A stretch of 64,000 nt of DNA from Fragum whitleyi (Eukaryota > Mollusca > Bivalvia > Cardiida > Cardiidae), in the NCBI GenBank assembly GCA_948146395.1, contig OX411543.1, positions 37,467,058-37,531,057 of the forward strand, in the 5' to 3' direction. The notes beneath the pieces are model-generated. The model saw only the letters and a list, made by a program, of their open reading frames with translations. It searched no databases and was not told the DNA's origin. The translations under genes and the position numbers were made by a program. Numbering within the stretch: position 1 is the stretch's first letter; the number at the start of each line of letters is the position of its first letter. Below, in pieces: positions 55,038-64,000 of this stretch.

Positions 55038-57313
55038 CAAAATGCCCCAATTATTTTTAGCTCTGATCTGTGCATTTCTAAACAATAACAGGGGGTCTCT
55101 TAGCAACAGATATCAAAATTGAAGATGGAGAAACCATTTTTTTCTGGCCAAGAATACACCATGAAATAGTTGTGGTAAAGGTGTTAATGGTGTTAATGTT
55201 CTGGATGAAATGGTGTGAGACGAGCACCGACAGTTGGCATGGTACTTGTGTCTAGAACTGTGTATCTGAGTGATGTTAGAACCTTGTGCCAGGTTTTGGC
55301 AGGCTATGTACCATAACATGGGTCATTAGCGCTAGTAACAGATCTGACCTTCTTTCTGTCAGTAACCTAGGTCAATAACTTAACAAATTAATCTTCTTAC
55401 ACAAACATCAGTATTTGGAATACAATTCTGACTTGGCTGTTCATGGAGAAGCCCCTGAACATTTGCTGTCCATATAGTATGTGTTTGAAAAGTATATAAA
55501 AGTAATTTGATCGATTTCAAACTTTGCTCAGAAACTTTACAATTATCCCACAAATAAGCTTGTTACACATGGTGCCATTTCCAGCAACATACATATTGGT
55601 TAGAAAGCAGGAATTCAATCATGCCCTATGCAAAATTATTTTGCGTAGTAGTATTATTTCTTGATGTATACACCATTATTGTCAATCAAGTTCTATGAGG
55701 ATATAAGACGATTTTTTTACAAGAACCTACAAAAGAGGGTTTATTGTAACATTAGAGATTGTCATTATCCTCTTATTTGGCTGGAACTAAATCTTTAGAA
55801 TCAAGGTTTCCCTCAGGGCAAACGGCAATTGATGCTTGCAGTGCTCATTCTATGTTTAGATAAATAATATTCTCTTTTACAAATTATCAACTGCAATTTC
55901 TTTAACAGACGATTTTGAGAAAATCAGAAAGGCGAAGATTATGGGTGATTATGAGTGCTGATTACCAGATTACCTCATCGCAGGGATGTGTTAGTTTATT
56001 TACATATTCCTGTGTTACCGTTATTATTGATTGACACATAATCACCATTAACGCCATCTGGTGCCGATCAGACAGCCGTACTGTTCGCTGGAAACAGATG
56101 TATTGTAACCATGTAATTATATTGTCCCGAACTTACACTTACTTCCATGATTTCTCTCAGCTTAATCTAAATTCATCCGAGATATTTTAGAGTATTGCTT
56201 AAATATAAAGAGCATCAGTTGTATCAAAGATCATCAGTATGAGCAACAATAAGCTCGGCAATGGTCATCTGACAAGGTCATTTATGAAGAAAAAAAACCC
56301 AACAAACATTGGCCGTTATAAGGGAATAAATGTGTCTAAAATTCCATCAGTATTGTGTACAAAATAGGAATGAAAATATGGTAGAAATAGGCAAAAATGC
56401 TGGTTAAATCAACCAGCATTTTCATCTGTTTCAACTATTTTTCCTTATTTCTTCAACGAGTATACAAGATTGTAGGGTAATAGGCTAAATGTTGTGTCTA
56501 GAATCTACCAGACAAGAAGATCGGAGGTATGAGGAGTATACAGAGGAATGTAAAAGTAATGCGTAACAGGCTTAAAGGTTAATGTGGTAGCTAATTTCTA
56601 ACTCGTTATGTGAATTTTTGTGTGAGGTATTAATGTAGAAAAACACCGTAATCGTTTTGAAACTAAGCCAAGTTAAAGATTATTAATTACAGTCTGTAAT
56701 ATAAAGGTTATAGAATTAAATCTGTCAAAATCAAAATCTTTGGGTATTAAAAGAGAACTCGCGGTACACTACTCTTTGTTAAGTCATTTTTTGACAGAGT
56801 TAATGCATTTGTAGGAAAGAATTTGTTTTTTCCCTGTTCCCCTGAGTCCCCAATGAGTACAGACAACATGGTGTTAATCATAATATGATTGTAACGTTTT
56901 GCTCTGAGAGCCCTTTTACCCATCTATCAATGATTTAATTTTAGTTGTGTCCATCAAGATTCATGCATTCTGATTGGCTAAAAAACTTTTTTTCATTTCT
57001 TAATGAAATCAATTTTGAGTATCCATATATTATGAAAGCTTCTGTGCAAATCAATACTGAAAGAAATTGGTTTCATTTTGATGAAATTGTTAACATTTTA
57101 ATTCGTGATATCAAATAATAAGATATGAAGCAATAATATGTTGTTTTCATGGATTTATGAAACTAAAAACCTAATCACAGGCTTGTATGAATCTACCAAT
57201 TGATAAGGTTTTTTCCCATGAAATCAACAAGTTCTCTCTCAATCTCTTAATATAACTACGGGTATTCTTGAAAATATTAGTCATAATTATCCCTCACTCC
57301 TAATAATTTTTCA
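55038..57313. other. Longest featureless stretch
   Basis: About 2.3 kb of AT-rich DNA with no family match except the hairpin at 56376-56446. No frame above 68 codons. If the window holds host regulatory DNA, this non-repetitive stretch is a place to look, but no motif supports it. Confidence 0.5.
56376..56446. repeat. Hairpin with H-type core
   Basis: AAAAATAGTTGAAACAG-type arms and AAAAATGCTGGTTAAATCAA then CCAGCATTTTCA. The core matches the GAAAATGCTGG...AGCATTTTC centre of family H, but the H ends are absent. Confidence 0.7.
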
Positions 57314-57666
57314 TACAGTAAAACTTGTGTTAAGAGACCACTAAGGGGACCACCAAAAAGTAGTCGTTTATTGGAATGGTTGCTTAATACAAAATATCAT
57401 GATAAATTATATCAATATCATTTGATAGCATTTATAGATTGTCGGTCAAGTTGTAGTGAATCGTATGATATTCGAACCCATTAGAATCGTCTTATTGAGA
57501 CAATTCTTATGGGTTCCAACATCATGCGACTCAATAATAACAGATTTTTCGTTAAGAATGTTCTCTTTTTCAGAGATTTTGCTTACGGTGAAGGGACTTT
57601 TAACGGTGGTCGCTTAATAGAATTGGTCGCTTAATAGACGTGGTCGCTCGAGCAATATCGACTGTA
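57314..57666. mobile_element. MITE family G, TA-flanked
   Basis: TA|CAGTAAAACTTGTGTTAAG at the left, GCAATATCGACTG|TA at the right. GTGGTCGCTTAATAG repeats, centre TTAGAATCGTCTTATTGAGA then CAATTC. Confidence 0.8.
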
Positions 57667-57875
57667 TTAATATTTTTGTCACAGATGTCTCACTTCAGAG
57701 TTATTGTGATATTATTAGCATTGGTCACCTTTTAATTGGTTTATGGCTGTTGAAGGAGAGGTTCAGCTTATTTTGTTATAAAGAACAGATCGTTTCAAGG
57801 GCCTAGCTACTGTAAATAACAAAAAAGCTCTTATGAAAAAAAACTTGATTTTTGTGCTGTTACTTCCAAGGATAT

Positions 57876-58077
57876 TTGAGTCTGTGCATCACATTTCCAA
57901 CAATCTCAAATGTGAGAAAAGCAAATCTCCTGACCAGCCTGTGTCCTATATAGATAGGTAATGGCTTATTACATTTTCATGCAGTCAGCATTTATTATTG
58001 CATGTCGTTGTAATTGCTACTCAACTTTTGTACCTCACGCACATGTTAAATTGTTGGAAATGTCACGCAAAGGATCA
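57876..58077. mobile_element. MITE family K, shortened
   Basis: TTGAGTCTGTGCATCACATTT then CCAACAATCTCAAATG at the left; ATTGTTGGAAATGTCACGCA then AAGGATCA at the right. Part of the central hairpin is deleted. The 66-codon frame is repeat sequence. Confidence 0.7.
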
Positions 58078-58269
58078 TTTATTATTTTGTCATTGATTCT
58101 GCCTATCTGTCTGTCCTTCTATCTATCACATGCCAGGAGCTTTTATACTTTCCTTGCTTGATTATACTCGGCTCTTTTAGCTTTAACTTGTGTACAAATG
58201 ATCATAGCTAGTAATTTTAAGGTACCATGCTACAGTTTAAAAAAAAATGGTGATGGCATTAGTGTATCC

Positions 58270-58543
58270 ATTGTCGTAGCTGTTGGTAGCTTGTTGAACT
58301 GTCAATATAGAGATCCTGAGTTCGATCTCTTCAGGGCACCCATCCTCTCTGGCTATTTGTCTCCCATTAAATGTTCGATAATCAAACATGGGATAGCAGT
58401 GAGTGTCTCGGAAAGGCCGTAATTGTAGTATTCAGGTGTGAAAAATATCAGGAATCCATTGTTAAGTGCTCCAGTTTCTATGACATAACTGACATAATGT
58501 TATAAGCATTGTAACTGCCGATTCAATCAAACAGAAATTTTGG
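58270..58543 (+). mobile_element. S1 SINE, complete
   Basis: tRNA-like head (GTAGCTGTTGGTAGC A box, GAGTTCGATCTC B box), then GGCACCCATCCTCTCTGGCT, TCTCCCATTAAATG, GAAAAATATCAGGAATCCAT and AAGTGCTCCAG. Same order as 61717-61976. The tail is decayed (GATTCAATCAAACAG). Confidence 0.75.
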
Positions 58544-58912
58544 GTCAATTTTTCAAAGTCATTCTCTTGGGGTTGTCTAAGTTTCACTAGCACATTAGGA
58601 CTTACTTAATTGTTTTGCTCCTGAATGAATTATGATACATTATTTTCTGCATCTTACAAAGTGATAGCCAAGCTTTTGAAATGGATTCCCATCCTTCTGT
58701 TTAAAGCACTGTATATTTGTAGTAGGCTATTTGTTTATGATGACTCTTGGTAATAAAGTTATATATAAAGGTATATTTACCTTAATTGATTGTACAGGTG
58801 TGTCGATGGTTGACAGTGGACATAGATAATCGTGAACCCTTCTATAATATGAGACCCAAATCTTGGTAATGTGACACACATAACATTTTTTCAGTACGTA
58901 ATGAGAGCAGCA
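58544..58912. other. No recognisable feature
   Basis: Nothing assigned. Confidence 0.5.
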
Positions 58913-59188
58913 AGGGTGGCTCGGTGGTCTAGTGGTGAGAGATCGGACTACTAATCCTAAGGCCTGAATTTTCAGGGATACTTGCTACACCTGCACAACT
59001 AGAAGTAAACTGGTAAGAAACCCAGAGGTAGCTTTATACTGTGCATGTGAAAGAACCAGGGAGGTTTATTTAAAGGAGAGCTACGGGGTATAAACCTGGA
59101 ACTCCTTGTATCTGCTTCTTTCTCTCTCATGGTCTATACCATATATGTCTAGAGCACAGAGGGACCTAAATCCTACAATCACATACAT
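58913..59188 (+). mobile_element. S2 SINE, complete, plus strand
   Basis: Head GGTGGCTCGGTGGTCTAGTG with AATCCTAAGG (B box damaged), then AAACCCAGAGGTAGC, AAAGAACCAGGGAGG, CTCCTTGTATCTGCTTCTTT, CTCATGGTCTATACCATATA and CACAGAGGGACCTAAATCCT. It mirrors 63432-63736. The minus-strand frame across its right side is SINE sequence. Confidence 0.8.
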
Positions 59189-59363
59189 AATGAGAGCAGC
59201 ATACTGTTCAAAGGTAATTTTGAACTTGTTTGTCTGACAATATAATATTGACTGTATATACAACAAGCAAGGATCTTTGGGTAGAGCAGGGGTTGGGAGT
59301 GTGCCACCTGAAATGTCTGAAAAATTGGTGATCAAGTTTGGAAAATCTGATCTAATATATTTT

Positions 59364-59658
59364 CAGGGGTGTGGAATTCCCATGCTCCAGAAGAAAAGTA
59401 GATTTTTGTGGAAAACTTGTCCATGGACAAGTAAAAAGACTGGCAAATAGTGAAATAGTTATGAATTATCTAAGAGATAACTGAGCCAAATATTAATATC
59501 AATGTTTTTAATAAAGAAAATACTGGGTTTCAAAAGAAATATTTCTTGAAAATTTACGTACTCTTTTGTTGACAAGTTCATTTTCATCCTGGACAAGTTG
59601 AAATCATCTTTTACTTGTCCAGGGACTAGTGGTAAAAACTCATATTTCCACACTGCTG
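59364..59658. mobile_element. Family H foldback element
   Basis: CAGGGGTGTGGAATTCCCATG at the left, ATATTTCCACACTGCTG at the right, ACTTGTCCATGGACAAGT palindrome inside, core AAAGAAAATACTGGG decayed. Confidence 0.7.
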
Positions 59659-60158
59659 ATTTCTATTTTATAACACATACTAATTATCATTATGACTTGT
59701 TGAAAAAAAATGACAATTAAAACAAAAGATAAAATAGAAAATTTGTTTAAATGAATCAAAATTACTATTAGTGAAATAATTTTAGTAGAGTTGAATATAG
59801 AATATATTTAATTTGTCAACAAGAGAGTTGTTTTTCGACAGTGCAACGTGTCAAAGTATAAGCAAATGATAGTATTTAGTGATAGTTTATCAGTATTTTG
59901 TTCAGAAGTTTCATAAATAGATGAAAGACAAGCTGAAACAAGAAAGGAAATCTTTAAACCCAATGTAAATATGTATATGATACAGAATAAGGGACCATCA
60001 TACCATCTGAGCTTTATTAAATATCATATCCTCTATTTATTTCCAAAACCTTGTAAATACAGCTTTGATGTGCTATTACTTACAAAGATATAGAAGCAAA
60101 CTGTCAATATTTGAAGAAGATTTTAATTAGATTTACACGGTTGATAGGTGACCGTTTT
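59659..60158. other. No recognisable feature
   Basis: AT-rich; nothing assigned. Confidence 0.5.
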
Positions 60159-61277
60159 TAGCTCCACTGGCTGAAAGCCACTGGGGCTATTGTCATGGCG
60201 TTGTGTCCGTCGTGCGTCCGTCCGTCCGTGCGTGCGTGCGTGCGTCCGTCCGGTCGTAAACTTTTCTTTAAAAATCTTCTCCTCAGAAACTACTGGATGG
60301 ATTTCAACCAAACTTCACAGGAATGATCCTTTGGTGACCCTCTTTCAAAGTTGTTCAAGAAATTTTGATCCAATGAAAAACATGGATTTAATGGGCGTGG
60401 CTAATTTCCAAATATGGTAAAATGTGAGTTTTCTCAGATTCTAATCAATGGATACCAATTAAATTTTACATGAATGATCCTTGGGTGACCCTTTATCAGT
60501 CTACAAAAAATCATTGTGATCGGATGGAAAATATGCATTTTATGGGCGGAGGTCATTTCTCTATATGTTATATAGTGGAAACTTTGCAAATCATTTTCTC
60601 AGAATGTAATTTATGGATATCAACCAAATTTCACTGGAATGATCCTTGAGTGATCCTTTATCAGTCTACAAAAAATCATTGTGATTGGATGAAAAATATG
60701 CGTTTTATGGGCGGAGGTCATTTCTCTATATGTTATATAGTGGAAACTTTGAAAATCTATTTCTCAGAATGTAACTGATGGATATCAACCAAATTTCACT
60801 GGAATGATCCTTGAGTGATCCTTTATCAGTGTACCAAAAATTATTTTGATTGGATGAAAAATATGCATTTTATGGGCAGAGGTCATTTCTCTATATGTTA
60901 TATAGTGGAAAATTTGAAAATCATTTTCTCAGAATATGATTGTTGGATATGTGGAGGTCAATTCTCAATATGTTAAATAGTGGAAACTATGAAAAACATT
61001 TTCTCAGAATGTAACTGATGGATATCTATCAAACATTTTTGGTATGATCTTTGGGTGACCCATTATCATGCAGCCAAAAATTATTTTTATTTGATGAAAA
61101 ATATGTCTTTTAATAGCAGAGGTCATTTCTCTATCTGTTATATAGTTGAAACTTTGAAAATCATTTTCATCATCAGTAGAACTCCAAATATCTAAAAATC
61201 TAGTCAAAAACATTTATTTTCTTTTACAAGAATTTCAAGCCTGTGGAGCGACTCAAGCCATTCATGGCTTTCTAGTT
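60159..61277 (+). mobile_element. W element with 165-bp tandem units
   Basis: 5' stem-loop AGCTCCACTGGCT / AGCCACTGGGGCT then ATTGTCATGG, followed by a GTCCGTCCGTGCGTGCGTGC microsatellite. Units carry TTCTCAGAATGTAACTGATG with starts at about 60431, 60596, 60761, 60926, 61001 (short unit) and 61166: period 165. At the right CTGTGGAGCGACT (inverted 5' arm), AGCCATTCATGGCT stem-loop and TTCTAGT. No coding capacity. Confidence 0.88.
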
Positions 61278-61716
61278 ATTAGTTTTTCTAGTATCAATTT
61301 TAGGGCTTAATTGAAATTTTGCACCTCGTAAAAATGTAATGTTTTTATAATCAATTGCACCAACATCATTTGGTAATACAATAACCTTCTCACGCCTTTT
61401 ATGGGTCAAATATTTGAGACCAAACTTTTTTCCAAACTGAAATTAGGTTTTACATTCATCTTTGGGCTTGTATTGTAATAGAAAATTTATATCAATTCAT
61501 GTTATTAGTGTTTCACTTACCTTAAGAGCCGATACATGGTCAATGCAAGAGACTAATTAATAGACAATGGTATTGAATTAATCTTCAAAATCCAGAATCC
61601 AGAACTTAACAGATAGACTGGGATTTCTAGATTTTAGAATCAAGGGTTTTTGATAATTTCAGAACAAACCGAATGTTGTTGATACTCATTGTTGGTACTC
61701 ATTGGAATCATCTCAT
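61278..61716. other. No clear feature; F/G core fragment at 61680-61720
   Basis: ACTCATTGGAATCATCTCATC is the left half of the core palindrome shared by families F and G, truncated by the SINE that follows. Confidence 0.45.
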
Positions 61717-61976
61717 CAACTAAGGGTCTCAGATTGTTAATCTAGAGGTCCTGGGTTTGATCCCAAATGGAGGCACTCATCCTTTCCAACTATTTGTCTC
61801 TCACCAATGGGTTGATAATCGTAGACCTATGTGAGATAGCAGCTGTAGGCTAGGAAAGGATGTAACGGTAGTACTTGCAAGACAAATACCAGGAATCCAT
61901 TGTTCCAGCTGAAGCGATATAACTGAAACATTGTTGAAAGCGGCGTAAAACCCCATTCAATCAATCAATCAATCTA
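61717..61976 (+). mobile_element. S1 SINE, reference copy with (CAAT)n tail
   Basis: The head B box GGTTTGATCCC is clear; the A-box side is weaker. Body: GGCACTCATCCTTTCCAACT, ATTTGTCTCTCACCAATGGG, TGTGAGATAGCAGCTGTAGG, AAATACCAGGAATCCATTGT, GAAAGCGGCGTAAAACCCC, ending in a TCAATCAATCAATCAATC tail. Confidence 0.85.
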
Positions 61977-63431
61977 ATCATTGAGAAATAAGTTGTAAGA
62001 CCAGGGCAGGCTTTGGCTGATTTTCAGCTCAAGCCCTACATATTTTTTGGGGTCTTTTCTGACCTTTTTTACTTCTGTTTGCCTTGTTATCTTGTGGTAT
62101 CTTGCTGGCATATCTAAAGCACAGTTAGTTTAATTGATCATGTAAATTCTGCTTCATCACTCATTGTCACATCAGTGGTTTTATGTGACTGCAATATTAT
62201 TGCAATGTTGCTTAGTGTATTCAAGAACAAGGCACATACAGGTTAAGCTGTGTTAAGGGGGACAGGTAGGAAAAAAATAATTAGATGTATATATTTGTGG
62301 CCTATGGTGACAACTGACAAGATAAAATATGTGAAAGAAACGCTTTTAAAAATTGTCTGATGTTAAAAAGTGTTAAAATATAGGGCGTCCAGAACAGATA
62401 TTGCTCTACACAATTAAAGCTTTTTGATACTATAAAAGTTAGCTTTGGTTATGAAATTTGAATTGCTATCCAACTAATCTTATCCTCTACTGGTAAACAA
62501 ATTATACTAATTTTTGGCTTTTGAAAGATTTCATTAGGTTGGTTTGATTGCCAACTTCCATTATGGTAACAAAACAAGGTTCTAGTTTACTAGATTATCT
62601 TATTTTGTTTTAAGATCTTAGAATTAAAGTATAGTGGAAGAAAAAAGTATAGTGGTCATTTATAGTTTGAATTTGCAATTAAATAAATTTTAAATTGTTT
62701 ATCTCTTCTCTTTTTCATGTACATAACTATATACGATAATATCCTGCAGTGATGTAGATCATTTCATTTAAACCATCGTACCTGTGTGAGAAAGTCGATC
62801 AAGATGATACATTTTTACACTGAGGCTTGATTTTGTGTGTGATATTAATGGGTTAATTTACATATATACCTTCCCCCTGAGTGAGTGTGGTTTTACACCT
62901 AGTCACATAAAGGTGAGAAAATATTGCTGCAGGATAATCATTGATTTTGATAAAAATACAAATTAGCCAAAAAGAGACAATTGATTCGTTACGCATGAAG
63001 CTACAGTCTCACAATGCTTTAAGCAATGTTTATTTGAAAGCTTTGGTATATTATCAAAATGAAAAGAAAACTTAGAATTGGTAAAAAAAGACTAACAGAC
63101 TGAAAGAAGACTCATTTAGTGAAAATTCTAAGATAGTCTGTCTGTTTAATAGTTAAACGTGAAGTTTCAAGAAGCTGTCTCATTATGCTTTATCAAGCTA
63201 TGTTAACTTGTTAGTAAAGATTGGTTATGACAAAAAATATTTTGTGAAAATGGGAAAAATGACTAATTTAGAGGGATTTAAAGTCAATCTAATATCAATA
63301 AAAACATTTTCAAAGTTTCTATGTTGGTGGCGATTTTAAAATATGTTGTTCTTTTTCGTGGGTAAAATTTTACCTTACATGTTAACATTTAATATGTAAA
63401 GAATTGCAAGAGTGTGTGTGTGTGTATTTGT
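61977..63431. other. No recognisable feature; (GT)n at 63412-63424
   Basis: AT-rich DNA and a short GTGTGTGTGTGTG tract directly before the S2 SINE. No gene seen. Confidence 0.55.
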
Positions 63432-63736
63432 AGGATTTAGGTCCCTCCGTGCTCTAGGCATATATGGTATGGACCATGAGAGAGAAAGAAGCGGATACAA
63501 GGAGATCCGGGTTCATACGCCCCTAGCTCTGCTACGAAAAGACCTCCTTGGTTCTTTAACGTGCCCAGTGTAAAGCACCGATACACGCGATGCTACCTCT
63601 GGGTTTCTTACCAGTTCACTTCTAGTTGGGCGGAGGATAGCAAAAATCCTTGAAAATTCCTGCCGCGTTCGGGATTCGAACCACGGACCTTAGGATTGGT
63701 AGTCTTGTGTTTTACCACTAGACCACCGAGCCGCCC
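63432..63736 (-). mobile_element. S2 SINE, complete, minus strand
   Basis: Read on the minus strand: head GGCGGCTCGGTGGTCTAGTG (A box), then GGTTCGAATCCC (B box), followed by a body with CGGTGCTTTACACTGGGCAC, GTTAAAGAACCAAGGAGGTC, CTCCTTGTATCCGCTTCTTT and GCACGGAGGGACCTAAATCC. Both Pol III boxes are intact and it is more GC-rich than its flanks, suggesting a young copy. Confidence 0.88.
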
Positions 63737-64000
63737 TAAAAATTGCAAGAAGATGCATCAGATCAATTTATGTGTGCCATGGTTAATGTGTGAAAAGTCC
63801 ATGCAATCCCTATTAATGACGTAAGAATTATGAATGAAGATGCGTAATTCTTTGTAATTTAGTGAGAAAGGATCGTACCTTAACCCATTTATTGTTGACG
63901 GCATCTTTAATCATTCCGTTCTTTATGGATGTCATATTTGAACTTATTACTTTAATCCCGCCATAAGTATGATAATGCCCATTTATTTCATTCCCAGATT
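63737..64000. other. No recognisable feature
   Basis: Nothing assigned up to the window edge. Confidence 0.5.

Noticed and set aside
63660..63736. A true tRNA gene on the minus strand
   Set aside because: A and B boxes are intact, but the sequence continues into a SINE body repeated at 58913, and the anticodon region is degenerate.

Overview
The window looks like gene-poor, AT-rich nuclear DNA from a marine bivalve mollusc. The evidence is almost no coding sequence, many short tRNA-headed SINEs, and many palindromic MITEs. It also carries several families of a modular element, with a 5' stem-loop, a CTGTCCGTC-type microsatellite, 135-170 bp tandem units and a 3' stem-loop followed by CTTGT or CTAGT. 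I know elements of this kind best from bivalves. The species is inferred from repeat style, not shown.

One stretch looks like a host exon: 18953-19107 (+), a 51-codon start exon with a signal peptide between a strong splice acceptor and a strong donor. No other convincing exon was found, so the window may lie mostly in introns or intergenic DNA. At 37480-38345 (-) there is a broken LINE ORF with endonuclease motifs. All other open frames are 118 codons or shorter, about what chance gives in DNA this AT-rich.

Repeats were grouped by comparing copies within the window; the family letters are mine. A = TTAAGGTAGT ends. B = TTAACCCTTGTCATGCTG ends, with a diverged relative B'. C = 50-75 bp hairpins with an ATAGGCACTTAC-like arm. 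D = TTAACCCTTTCCTGTTT ends. E = GGGCC...GGTTATAAAA ends. F = CAGAGGTACAG ends. G = CAGTCAAACTTGT ends flanked by TA. H = CAGGGGTGTGGAA ends. I = CAGGGTTGACA ends. J = ends related to GACCCGTCACG. K = TTGAGCCTGTGCATG ends. N = GGGGCCGTTCTACTA ends. P/Q = long foldbacks. W = Helentron-like modular elements (HINE/pearl type). S1 and S2 = SINE families present in several copies.

Layout. 1-5.7 kb: a truncated W element, nested D-in-E, a degraded W relic, SINEs and a B copy. 5.7-14 kb: sparse repeats, a 129-bp tandem duplication, A/B copies abutting at one TTAA, SINEs, and B nested in F. 14-20 kb: W, H, K, S1, F, the putative exon, W and D. 20-32 kb: E, F, K, H, J, I, B, G and C elements separated by featureless AT-rich DNA. 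32-36 kb: two large W elements and a foldback. 36-41 kb: the LINE relic, D, G and a foldback rich in TTCnnGAA motifs. 41-49 kb: F, N, a W inserted in F with a clean empty site, G, H and the largest W array (eight 145-146 bp units). 49-57 kb: B', SINEs, C, J, K, Q, A, N, a G-run/C-run hairpin and a near-perfect C hairpin. 57-64 kb: G, K, S1, S2 (+), H, W, S1 and S2 (-).

The genes do not form a system. The interest lies in the mobile-element ecology: nested insertions that reveal target rules, palindromic centres shared between families with different ends, and W elements lying almost all in one orientation.
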